Source of the DNA: Ignavibacteriales bacterium
Lineage (GTDB): Bacteria > Bacteroidota > Ignavibacteria > Ignavibacteriales > Melioribacteraceae
Assembly (NCBI GenBank): GCA_016929735.1
Contig: JAFGID010000149.1
Location: 1 to 19,220 of the forward strand
Reading direction: 5' to 3'
Length of the DNA: 19,220 nucleotides
Shown here: positions 1 through 7,188 of the stretch, in pieces
Layout of the letters: every line of letters begins with the position of its first letter
Position numbering within the stretch: the first letter of the stretch is position 1
Position numbers and translations under genes: made by a program
Notes under the pieces: generated by a model
What the model was told of the DNA's origin: nothing
The model's database searches: none
The model's input: the letters and a program-made list of their open reading frames with translations, nothing else

Positions 1-3
1 ACC

Positions 4-76
4 GCTGACGTAGCTCAGTTGGTAGAGCACATCCTTGGTAAGGATGAGGTCACCGGTTCAATCCCGGTCGTCAGCT
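4..76 (+). tRNA. tRNA-Thr (anticodon GGT)
   Basis: This is a complete cloverleaf of 73 nt. The acceptor stem 4-10 pairs perfectly with 69-75. The anticodon stem is 30-34 with 42-46, enclosing the loop TTGGTAA with anticodon GGT at 37-39, which reads threonine ACC/ACU codons. The T arm contains GGTTCAATCCC. Position 76 (T) is the discriminator base. No CCA is encoded after it, so the 3' end must be added by CCA-adding enzyme. It lies 34 nt upstream of rpmG and is probably co-transcribed with it. Confidence 0.97.
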
Positions 77-110
77 CAAAAAAATAGATTCGAATTTTCT
101 TGGAGAAAAA

Positions 111-278
111 ATGGCAAAAGCAAAATCAGCAAGACAAATAATTATCCTTGAAAGCAGTGCAGGCACTGGATATAGATATACTACTAAGAAGAATAAAAGA
201 AATCATCCTTCCAGAGTAGAATATAAAAAGTATGACCCAGTTGTTCGCAAGCACGTTATTTTTAAGGAAACAAAATAA
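111..278 (+). CDS. rpmG: 50S ribosomal protein L33, zinc-independent (cysteine-free) type
   Basis: This 55-residue protein begins MAKAKSARQIIILESSAGTG and ends KHVIFKETK, and it matches the whole L33 family length. L33 is a small protein of the large subunit near the E site. The middle has the family signature YTTKKNKRN followed by a YKKYDPVVRKH segment. There is no cysteine at all: where zinc-ribbon L33 proteins carry two CxxC pairs, this one has SSAG and DPVV, as in the E. coli-type C-minus form. The ATG is preceded by TTGGAGAAA, a good SD at about 101-106. The gene sits between tRNA-Thr and tRNA-Trp, with its TAA only 2 nt before the mature tRNA-Trp 5' end, so RNase P cleavage should set the mRNA 3' end. 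Confidence 0.96.
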   Translation: MAKAKSARQIIILESSAGTGYRYTTKKNKRNHPSRVEYKKYDPVVRKHVIFKETK

Positions 279-280
279 AT

Positions 281-354
281 ACGTCAGTAGCTCAATTGGC
301 TAGAGCAGCGGTCTCCAAAACCGCAGGTTGGGGGTTCGAGTCCCTCCTGACGTG
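281..354 (+). tRNA. tRNA-Trp (anticodon CCA)
   Basis: This is a complete cloverleaf of 74 nt. The acceptor stem 281-287 (ACGTCAG) pairs perfectly with 347-353 (CTGACGT). The anticodon stem is 308-312 with 320-324, with loop CTCCAAA and anticodon CCA at 315-317. The T stem is 330-334 with 342-346 around the loop TTCGAGT. The discriminator is G354, the usual base for tRNA-Trp. CCA is not encoded. A tRNA-Trp just upstream of secE-nusG is a common bacterial arrangement. 3' processing at 354 would leave secE with a leader of about 21 nt. Confidence 0.98.
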
Positions 355-375
355 CATTTTTTGAGGAATAATGTT

Positions 376-558
376 ATGAAGCAAAAAATAATTAATTATT
401 TCAACGATGTTGTCAAGGAAATGAAAAAAGTTACTTGGCCAACTAAAGATGAATTAAAAGAATCAACGCTTATTGTTATTATTACTTGTATTCTTGTCGC
501 AATATTCACTTATATAGTTGATATGTCAACTGCTAAAATATTTGAGGAATTGTTCTAA
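376..558 (+). CDS. secE: Preprotein translocase subunit SecE
   Basis: SecE is the essential small subunit of the SecYEG inner-membrane channel, where it clamps SecY. The product is 60 residues, the short single-span form typical outside Gammaproteobacteria. An amphipathic region carries the conserved EMKKVTWPTKDE stretch at residues 15-26, and one hydrophobic membrane span follows at about residues 31-50. I chose the ATG at 376 because GAGGA lies at 363-367. The reading frame stays open further upstream to 328, but that extension would translate the 3' half of tRNA-Trp, so it is not real. nusG starts 2 nt after the stop, and the secE-nusG pair is near universal. Confidence 0.96.
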   Translation: MKQKIINYFNDVVKEMKKVTWPTKDELKESTLIVIITCILVAIFTYIVDMSTAKIFEELF

Positions 559-560
559 GA

Positions 561-1106
561 GTGGAAAATCCGAACGCAAAATGGTATGTGGTTAGAACCT
601 TTTCGGGGCATGAAAATAAGGTTAAAGAAGCTATCGAAAGAATTTTAAAAGAGAATGATGCTCTTAGGGAAAAAATACTTGATGTTATTGTACCAACGGA
701 GAAAGTGTTTGAGGTTAAAGACGGAAAGAAAAAAACCAAACAAAAGAATTTTCTTCCTGGTTATATTTTAGTAAATGCAGAATTGGATGACAGAGTAAAA
801 GATTTTATTCAAAACACTCCTTCTGTTATGGGTTTTCTGGGAGCAAAAAATAAGCCGAATCCATTGTTACCTGATGAAGTTAAAAGAATTCTTGGAAGGT
901 TATCAGAGGGAAAAACAACAGAGAAATCCGAAACAATTTTTCATGTTGGTGATTATGTAAAAATTACGAGTGGTCCATTTAACAATTTTTCGGGTGTTAT
1001 TGAAGAAGTAAATGAAGAAAAATTAAAAATTAAAGTAATGGTTTCTATTTTTGGAAGGAAAACTCCAGTTGAAATAGATTTTGCACAAGCTGAATTTGAA
1101 AAATAA
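561..1106 (+). CDS. nusG: Transcription termination/antitermination factor NusG
   Basis: NusG binds the RNA polymerase clamp, suppresses pausing, and couples RNA polymerase to Rho or to ribosome-bound S10. The product is 181 residues, the usual length. The NGN domain begins at about residue 6 with KWYVVRTFSGHENKV, includes FLPGYILV, and ends near residue 110. A KOW domain starts near residue 127 with VGDYVKITSGPF and a following NNFSG loop. The start is GTG at 561: an ATG in this frame that keeps the NGN domain does not exist, and the KWYVV motif lies at the expected distance. GAGGA at 544-548, inside the end of secE, is the only SD and is rather distant (12 nt), which suggests translational coupling to secE. 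No large insertion domain is seen between NGN and KOW. Confidence 0.97.
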   Translation: MENPNAKWYVVRTFSGHENKVKEAIERILKENDALREKILDVIVPTEKVFEVKDGKKKTKQKNFLPGYILVNAELDDRVKDFIQNTPSVMGFLGAKNKPNPLLPDEVKRILGRLSEGKTTEKSETIFHVGDYVKITSGPFNNFSGVIEEVNEEKLKIKVMVSIFGRKTPVEIDFAQAEFEK

Positions 1107-1127
1107 ATTTAATAGTAGGAAAATAAA

Positions 1128-1553
1128 ATGGCTAAGAAAATAACCGGATATATTAAACTCCAAATTCAAGCAGGCCAAGCTAACCCTTCTCCGCCAGTAG
1201 GACCTGCTTTAGGACAAGCGGGAGTTAATATAATGGAATTTTGCAAACAATTTAACGCAAGAACTTCAGATAAGGCTGGTTTAATTATTCCAGTTGTTAT
1301 TACTGTATTTCACGACAAATCATTTACGTTTATTACTAAAACTCCTCCTGCTGCCATTTTGCTTAAAAAATCAGTTAAAATTGAAAAAGGTTCTGCCGAA
1401 CCAAATAAAACAAAAGTTGCTACAGTAACTGAAGCTCAACTTAAAGAAATTGCTGAAGCAAAAATGGTTGATTTGAATGCAAATTCTGTAGAACAAGCAA
1501 TTAGTATTATTGCTGGAACAGCAAGAAGCATGGGTATTACTGTAAAAAAATAA
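1128..1553 (+). CDS. rplK: 50S ribosomal protein L11
   Basis: L11 binds 23S rRNA at the GTPase-associated centre, at the base of the L10/L12 stalk, and moves during EF-G turnover. It is 141 residues, the same as most family members. The N-terminal domain carries the proline-rich PSPPVGPALGQAGVNI segment at about residues 20-35, including the prolines that line the thiostrepton pocket. The RNA-binding C-terminal domain covers about residues 72-141 and ends with IAGTARSMGI. The ATG follows TAGGAAAA at 1115-1122. rplA starts 12 nt after the stop, forming the standard rplK-rplA pair. Confidence 0.98.
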   Translation: MAKKITGYIKLQIQAGQANPSPPVGPALGQAGVNIMEFCKQFNARTSDKAGLIIPVVITVFHDKSFTFITKTPPAAILLKKSVKIEKGSAEPNKTKVATVTEAQLKEIAEAKMVDLNANSVEQAISIIAGTARSMGITVKK

Positions 1554-1565
1554 AATTGGTGATTT

Positions 1566-2267
1566 ATGAAAATTTCAAAAAGATTTAAATCTGTTAAAAG
1601 TAATATTGATATAACTAAAGAATATAGCTTAGAAGAGGCAATATCTTTATTAAAAGATAATTCAAAAGTTAAATTCAATGAGTCATTAGATTGTGCTGTC
1701 AGATTGGGAGTTGATCCACGCCACGCCGACCAGATGGTAAGAGGAACTGTGTCTTTGCCGCATGGAACCGGTAAGCAAGTAAAAGTATTAGTTTTAGCTA
1801 AGGGAGCAAAAGCTGATGAAGCACTCGCTGCTGGAGCTGATTATGCAGGCTTTGAAGAATATATTCAAAAGATTACAGATGGATGGGCAGACATAGACGT
1901 TATCATAGCTATGCCAGATACTATGGCTGAAGTTGGTAAGCTTGGAAGGGTGCTTGGACCTAAAGGATTAATGCCTAATCCTAAAAGTGGAACAGTTACA
2001 AATGATGTAGCTAATGCAGTAAAAGAAGTAAAAGCTGGAAAAATAGAATTTCGAGTTGAAAAAGCAGGTATAGTGCATGCTTCACTTGGAAAGATTTCGT
2101 TTTCGAAAGAGCAATTAAAAGATAATACATCGGCTTTTCTTCAGACAATATTAAAATTAAAACCTGCTTCTGCAAAAGGAACATATATTAAGTCTATTTT
2201 TCTATCAAGTACGATGGGACCTGGACTTAAAATAAGCAACGAAGAAGCAGTAATTTCAAAAGCTTGA
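1566..2267 (+). CDS. rplA: 50S ribosomal protein L1
   Basis: L1 forms the mobile stalk beside the E site and assists release of deacylated tRNA. In many bacteria it also represses its own rplK-rplA messenger. The product has 233 residues, matching the family. The L1 signature GKLGRVLGPKGLMPNPK is at residues 124-140, followed by SGTV, and an SKEQL..N segment is near the C terminus. A short SD, GGTGA at 1558-1562, lies only 3 nt before the ATG. The gene is followed by a 58-nt AT-rich gap before rplJ. Confidence 0.98.
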   Translation: MKISKRFKSVKSNIDITKEYSLEEAISLLKDNSKVKFNESLDCAVRLGVDPRHADQMVRGTVSLPHGTGKQVKVLVLAKGAKADEALAAGADYAGFEEYIQKITDGWADIDVIIAMPDTMAEVGKLGRVLGPKGLMPNPKSGTVTNDVANAVKEVKAGKIEFRVEKAGIVHASLGKISFSKEQLKDNTSAFLQTILKLKPASAKGTYIKSIFLSSTMGPGLKISNEEAVISKA

Positions 2268-2325
2268 TTTTACGCACTCAAATTAATAAATGCTTCTAAT
2301 ATTTAATATTTAATCTAGGTGGTAG

Positions 2326-2847
2326 ATGAATAAAAAAGAAAAAGTTGAACAAATCGAACAAATCAAAGATTTATTCACTCAAGCCTCTGCTGTTTATCTG
2401 ATTGATTATCACGGAGTCAATGTGGCTGATATTAGCCAATTACGCCGCGATTTCAGAAAAGAAGGTGCAACATATAAAGTTTTCAAAAATACTCTCATTA
2501 AAAGAGCATTGAAAGATGTTGGTGGTTATGACCAATTTAATGATGATTTAGTTGGGATGAGTGGGGTAGTTTTCTGCGGAGAAAATTATGTCGCGCCTGC
2601 AAAAGTTGTTAAGAAATATTTTGATACAGCTAACAAATTTTCGCTTAAGGGATGTTATATCGATAAAGAATATTTTGATAAAACCAAATTAGATGTATTA
2701 GCATCAATGCTTACTAAAGAAGAGGTAATGGCAGGTATAGTTGGTAGTTTGAACTCACCAATTACAGGAATAGTAGGTACTATTAATGCTGTTATGCGAG
2801 ATTTAGTCAGCGTCATTGATGAAGTAAGCAAAAAGAAAGCTGCTTAA
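2326..2847 (+). CDS. rplJ: 50S ribosomal protein L10
   Basis: L10 anchors the L7/L12 dimers to the L11-binding region of 23S rRNA and, in many bacteria, is the autogenous repressor of the rplJL messenger. It has 173 residues, the usual length. The rRNA-binding N-terminal domain includes the conserved LRRDFRKEGATYKVFKNTL segment at about residues 38-56. The C-terminal helix (about residues 135-173) would bind L12 dimers. The start is fixed by the SD AGGTGG at 2317-2322, placed 3 nt before the ATG. rplL follows 43 nt later, the classical L10-L12 pair. Confidence 0.98.
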   Translation: MNKKEKVEQIEQIKDLFTQASAVYLIDYHGVNVADISQLRRDFRKEGATYKVFKNTLIKRALKDVGGYDQFNDDLVGMSGVVFCGENYVAPAKVVKKYFDTANKFSLKGCYIDKEYFDKTKLDVLASMLTKEEVMAGIVGSLNSPITGIVGTINAVMRDLVSVIDEVSKKKAA

Positions 2848-2890
2848 AATTAAAATAACAAAATTAGAAAATCATAAAAGGAGAAATAAA

Positions 2891-3271
2891 ATGTCAGAAA
2901 AAGTTGGCGAAATCTTAGAGAAAATAAAAGGTCTTACTTTAGTTGAAGCTTCTGAATTAAAGAAAGCTTTAGAAGAAGAATTTGGTGTAACCGCTGCTGC
3001 TCCAGTAATTATGGCTGCTGGTGGTCCTACTGCAAATGGTGCTGCACAAGAAGAAGAAAAAATTGAATTTGATGTTATTTTAGCTTCAGTTGGCGATAAG
3101 AAAATTAATGTAATCAAAGTTGTAAGAGCACATACTGGATTAGGATTGAAAGAAGCTAAAGATTTAGTTGATTCAGCTCCAAAACCGGTTAAAGAAGCAG
3201 TATCGAAAGAAGAAGCCGAAAAAATTAAAGCTGAATTAGAAGAAAATGGTGCAACTGTTCAGATTAAGTAA
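2891..3271 (+). CDS. rplL: 50S ribosomal protein L7/L12
   Basis: L7/L12 is the multicopy stalk protein that recruits and activates the translational GTPases. It is 126 residues. An acidic N-terminal dimerisation domain spans residues 1 to about 32. A flexible hinge rich in Ala, Gly and Pro spans about residues 34-54 (AAAPVIMAAGGPTANGAA). The globular C-terminal domain starts at about residue 57 and contains IKVVRAHTGLGLKEAKDLVD, the factor-binding helix region. The ATG has a strong SD, AAAGGAGA at 2877-2884, as suits a protein needed in several copies per ribosome. A hairpin lies 30 nt after the stop, before rpoB. Confidence 0.98.
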   Translation: MSEKVGEILEKIKGLTLVEASELKKALEEEFGVTAAAPVIMAAGGPTANGAAQEEEKIEFDVILASVGDKKINVIKVVRAHTGLGLKEAKDLVDSAPKPVKEAVSKEEAEKIKAELEENGATVQIK

Positions 3272-3300
3272 AAAATAATTTCAATATTTTACAGATTTAC

Positions 3301-3336
3301 AAAGTGATAAAATAAAAAATTTTATTTTATCACTTT
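3301..3336 (+). terminator. Long AT-rich hairpin between rplL and rpoB, candidate attenuator or RNase III site
   Basis: The left arm 3301-3316 (AAAGTGATAAAATAAA) and the right arm 3321-3336 are perfectly complementary, giving 16 bp with a 4-nt loop (AAAT, whose ends could also pair). The stem is nearly all A-T and is followed by only TTTTG, so termination, if any, would be partial. In E. coli the same interval holds an attenuator and an RNase III site that lower rpoBC relative to rplJL. Equivalent function here is inferred from position and structure only. Confidence 0.55.
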
Positions 3337-3370
3337 TGATTTAATAAATATAACAAGTTTTTTAGATTAT

Positions 3371-3375
3371 GGAGG
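3371..3375 (+). promoter_or_regulatory. rpoB ribosome binding site that selects a TTG start
   Basis: GGAGG lies 6 nt before TTG at 3382, the best spacing available. Two ATG codons nearby, at 3369 and 3377, are out of frame with rpoB. The one at 3377 is only 1 nt after the SD, too close for normal use. The SD therefore supports TTG as the start of rpoB. Confidence 0.85.
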
Positions 3376-3381
3376 TATGGG

Positions 3382-6300
3382 TTGGAAAATCCAAAATATA
3401 AAACAAGAAATAACCGTATATCTTTCGGTTCTATTATTCCAGCCATTAAAACACCTGATCTGCTCAATATTCAATTGGATTCTTTTGAAGAATTTGTTCA
3501 GTTAAACACTCCACCATCGGAAAGAAAAGAAAAAGGATTACAAGCTGTTTTCAAAACTCATTTTCCTATCGCCGATAATAAAGAATTTTTTAGATTAGAT
3601 TTTATTGAATATTATATTGAGAAACCAAGATTTAATATTCGAGAATGCGAAGAATTGGGAATTACCTATGCAGCCCCCTTAAAAGCAAAATTGCAATTGG
3701 CAATAAGAGAACAAGATTCCGAAGAATATTCTCATGTTATTCCCGCCGAAGTATATTTAGGAAATTTACCTTTCATGACTGAGAGAGGGACTTTTATTAT
3801 CAATGGTGCAGAAAGAGTTATTGTTAGTCAATTGCATAGATCACCGGGAGTTGCATTTGATCAAAAAATTCACCCAAATGGTACACCAATCTATTCTGCT
3901 CGAATTATTCCTTTCCGTGGTTCTTGGGTTGAATTTGCAACGGATATTAAAAATATTCTTTATGTTTATATTGATAGAAAGAAAAAATTTCCTTCTACAA
4001 CATTGTTACGTGCGTTAGGATACGTATCTGATGACGAAATTTTAGACCTTTTTTCTTTAAGAGAAAAAATTTCTGTTAGAAGTCTGAATATTGATAAGCA
4101 TAGCGGTAGATATGTTGCAAATGATGTTATTGATGTTCATTCAGGTGAAATATTTATTTCTAAGGAAGACGAATTAACAGATGAAATAATAAACAACATA
4201 AAACAATCTAATATAGATCACATATTCTTATACGATTCTGAAACATCCCTTGAGCAAGATTTGATTATTAATACATTGAAGAAGGACGCTGCTAAAACGA
4301 AGGAAGAAGCATTGTATGCAATCTATCGTCAGTTAAGAACTGGGGATGCTCCTGATTTGGAAACTGCTCAGGCACTAATTGATAAACTTTTCTTTAATGA
4401 AAAAAGATATGATTTGGGTGAAGTTGGACGTGTCCGAATGAATGAAAAATTGGATTTGAATATTTCAAAAGATACCAAAGTCTTAACTCGAGAAGATATT
4501 ATCGCAATAATGAAGAGCATTATCAAATTAAAAATTGGTAATGTTAATATTGATGACATTGATCATTTAGGAAATAGAAGAATTAGAACGATTGGAGAGC
4601 AACTTCAGCAGCAGTATAATATCGGACTTGCAAGAATGTCAAGAACAATTAAAGAAAGAATGAATATTAAAGATTCTGAAACAATGCAGGTCGCTGATTT
4701 AGTAAATGCAAGAACTATTACAAGTGTTATTAATACGTTCTTTGGAACAAACCAATTGTCCCAGTATATGGATCAAACCAATCCACTTTCCGAATTAACT
4801 CATAAGCGAAGAGTATCGGCATTAGGTCCTGGTGGACTAACAAGAGAAAGAGCAGGATTTGAAGTACGAGATGTCCATCATTCTCATTATGGACGCTTAT
4901 GTCCAATTGAGACACCAGAAGGTCCGAATATCGGTCTTATTTCTTCGTTGACTATTTTTGCTCGTGTTAACCATTTAGGTTTCTTAGAGACACCCTACAG
5001 AAAAGTAAAGGATAATCAAATTACAAATAGAGTTGAATATTTAAGTGCTGATAGAGAAGATGAGTTTACTATAGCTCAAGCAAACGCACCATTAAGTGAA
5101 GAGGGAAAATTTATTAGAGATCGAGTAAAGTGTAGACACAAAGGAGATTTTCCAGTTGTGGTTCCCTCACAAGTCGATTTTATGGATGTAGCTCCAACAC
5201 AGATTGTTAGCGCAGCTGCTTCCTTAATTCCTTTTCTAGAACATGACGATGCTAATCGGGCTTTAATGGGTTCGAATATGATGCGTCAAGCGGTTCCACT
5301 ACTTGTTCCAGAAGCACCTATTGTGGGAACAGGAATGGAAAGGAAAGTTGCTTTTGACTCGAGATCGATTTATATAGCTGAAGCAAATGGTGTTGTGGAA
5401 TATGCAGATGCATCTAAAGTTATTGTTCGATACGAATCTGATGTTGATAGTATTGAAAATATTACAGCATTTGAAGATGAGAAAGTCGTCGAATATATTC
5501 TGACAAAATTTAATGGAACCAATCAAGAAACATGTTTCAATCAAAAAGTTAGAGTAAAAAAAGGTCAAAGAGTTAAGAAAGGTGATGTTATAGTTGATGG
5601 ACCTGCAATCGAACAAGGTGAATTAGCATTAGGCAAGAACATTACTGTTGCTTTTATGCCTTGGCGTGGATATAATTTTGAAGATGCTATTATTATTAGT
5701 GAAAAATTGGTTATGGATGACTCTTTTACATCTATTCATATTGAAGAGTTCGAGTTACAAGTCAGAGAAACAAAGAGAGGCGAAGAAGAACTAACAAGAG
5801 ATATTCCTAATATCAGTGAAGAAGCTACAAAAAATTTAGATGAAAATGGAATTATTAGAGAAGGAGCGGAAGTAAAAGAAGGCGATATTCTAATTGGAAA
5901 AATCACCCCAAAGGGTGAAAGCGACCCGACTCCAGAAGAGAAACTGTTAAAGGCTATTTTTGGTGACAAAGCTGGTGATGTAAAAGACGCATCCTTGAAA
6001 GCACCTCCTGGATTAAAAGGAACTGTCATTAAGACTAGATTATTTGAAAGGAAAAGAAAAGATATTGATGCCAAAAAAATCGAGAAGAAACAAATCGATC
6101 AAATTGAGCACCAATTTAGTCTTAAGAAAAAAGATTTATATTCGAAATTATTAGCTAAGTTAACAAAAATTACACTTAACAAGACAACTACAGGAATAAG
6201 ATATTTAGATGGAGCTGTTGCTCTACGAAGTGGAACGACTATTAAGGAAGAGACTTTTAAAAATCTTGATGATGTTGGTAATCTAAATCATAATTTAGAT

Positions 6301-7161
6301 TGGTTTGAAAGAAGAAATATTAACGAAATGATAAAAGTTCTCTTTAATAATTACCACAAAAAAATAACTGATTTAGAAGAGGACTTAAAAGTAACAAGAT
6401 TAAAGATACAGATGGGAGACGAATTACCTCCAGGTATTGTTCAATTAGCAAAAGTATATGTTGCAAAGAAAAGAAAGTTAGCCGTTGGCGATAAAATGGC
6501 TGGAAGACACGGCAACAAGGGTGTTGTTGCGAAAATAGTGCCAGCTGAAGATATGCCATTTCATGAAGATGGTACCCCAGTAGATATAGTGCTTAATCCA
6601 CTAGGTGTTCCTTCACGTATGAATCTTGGTCAATTATATGAAACTGCATTAGGATGGGTAGGTAAAAAATTGGGAGTTAAATTTGAGACACCCGTTTTTG
6701 ATGGAGCTAATGTTATAAACGTTGAAGAATGGTTAGCAAATGCTGAATTACCTGAAGGCAGCAAAAAAAATCTTTTTGATGGAAGGACTGGAAATAAATT
6801 TCAACAGAAAGTTACTGTCGGATATATTTATATGATGAAACTTAACCACATGGTTGAGGATAAGATTCACGCACGCTCTATAGGCCCATATTCTCTTATT
6901 ACTCAACAACCTTTAGGTGGAAAAGCACAGTTTGGTGGTCAGAGATTTGGAGAAATGGAGGTTTGGGCATTAGAAGGTTATGGTGCTGCTTATACCTTAC
7001 AAGAAATACTAACTGTTAAAAGTGATGACGTTACAGGTCGTTCGAAAGTTTACGAATCAATTGTTAAGGGAGATAATATTCCAGAACCAGGTGTACCCGA
7101 AGCTTTCAATGTTTTGATAAAAGAATTGCAAGGTTTAGGATTGGATATTAAGGTAAATTAA
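3382..7161 (+). CDS. rpoB: DNA-directed RNA polymerase subunit beta
   Basis: RpoB is the second-largest subunit of RNA polymerase and forms one side of the catalytic cleft and the rifampicin pocket. It has 1259 residues and starts at TTG with MENPKYKTRNNRISFG. The rifampicin-resistance-determining segment lies at residues 458-481 (QLSQYMDQTNPLSELTHKRR onward). Residues equivalent to E. coli Q513, D516, H526, R529 and S531 are Q461, D464, H474, R477 and S479, all wild type. The position equivalent to N518 is T466. The universal HYGRLCPIETPEGPNIGLI block follows. The active-site GDKMAGRHGNKG is at 1036-1047, and the C-terminal clamp region contains GGKAQFGGQRFGEMEVWALE. The length is typical of the Bacteroidota/Ignavibacteriota type, without the long insertions of Gammaproteobacteria. 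rpoC follows after 27 nt. Confidence 0.99.
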   Translation: MENPKYKTRNNRISFGSIIPAIKTPDLLNIQLDSFEEFVQLNTPPSERKEKGLQAVFKTHFPIADNKEFFRLDFIEYYIEKPRFNIRECEELGITYAAPLKAKLQLAIREQDSEEYSHVIPAEVYLGNLPFMTERGTFIINGAERVIVSQLHRSPGVAFDQKIHPNGTPIYSARIIPFRGSWVEFATDIKNILYVYIDRKKKFPSTTLLRALGYVSDDEILDLFSLREKISVRSLNIDKHSGRYVANDVIDVHSGEIFISKEDELTDEIINNIKQSNIDHIFLYDSETSLEQDLIINTLKKDAAKTKEEALYAIYRQLRTGDAPDLETAQALIDKLFFNEKRYDLGEVGRVRMNEKLDLNISKDTKVLTREDIIAIMKSIIKLKIGNVNIDDIDHLGNRRIRTIGEQLQQQYNIGLARMSRTIKERMNIKDSETMQVADLVNARTITSVINTFFGTNQLSQYMDQTNPLSELTHKRRVSALGPGGLTRERAGFEVRDVHHSHYGRLCPIETPEGPNIGLISSLTIFARVNHLGFLETPYRKVKDNQITNRVEYLSADREDEFTIAQANAPLSEEGKFIRDRVKCRHKGDFPVVVPSQVDFMDVAPTQIVSAAASLIPFLEHDDANRALMGSNMMRQAVPLLVPEAPIVGTGMERKVAFDSRSIYIAEANGVVEYADASKVIVRYESDVDSIENITAFEDEKVVEYILTKFNGTNQETCFNQKVRVKKGQRVKKGDVIVDGPAIEQGELALGKNITVAFMPWRGYNFEDAIIISEKLVMDDSFTSIHIEEFELQVRETKRGEEELTRDIPNISEEATKNLDENGIIREGAEVKEGDILIGKITPKGESDPTPEEKLLKAIFGDKAGDVKDASLKAPPGLKGTVIKTRLFERKRKDIDAKKIEKKQIDQIEHQFSLKKKDLYSKLLAKLTKITLNKTTTGIRYLDGAVALRSGTTIKEETFKNLDDVGNLNHNLDWFERRNINEMIKVLFNNYHKKITDLEEDLKVTRLKIQMGDELPPGIVQLAKVYVAKKRKLAVGDKMAGRHGNKGVVAKIVPAEDMPFHEDGTPVDIVLNPLGVPSRMNLGQLYETALGWVGKKLGVKFETPVFDGANVINVEEWLANAELPEGSKKNLFDGRTGNKFQQKVTVGYIYMMKLNHMVEDKIHARSIGPYSLITQQPLGGKAQFGGQRFGEMEVWALEGYGAAYTLQEILTVKSDDVTGRSKVYESIVKGDNIPEPGVPEAFNVLIKELQGLGLDIKVN

Positions 7162-7188
7162 TTAACTCATCTGATTAGGAGAAAACTA

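Noticed and set aside
328..375. N-terminal extension of SecE (residues MGVRVPPDVHF onward)
   Set aside because: It would translate the 3' part of tRNA-Trp. A good SD sits before the ATG at 376, and the shorter protein has the normal SecE N terminus.
2268..2325. L10 autoregulatory leader between rplA and rplJ
   Set aside because: The 58-nt gap holds a tandem TAATATT repeat (2297-2310 plus a partial third unit), but I could not find a stable stem or kink-turn in it. A leader extending into rplA cannot be excluded without a covariance-model search.
3801..4020. Second plus-strand open frame inside rpoB
   Set aside because: It is an out-of-frame overlap of a highly conserved rpoB region with no SD and no recognisable domain.
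5299..5616. Minus-strand open frame of 105 codons inside rpoB
   Set aside because: It is a shadow of the strongly conserved rpoB frame, with low-complexity Phe/Ile/Asn composition and no SD. The same applies to the other minus-strand frames in the window, including 5736-6074 and 12848-13138.
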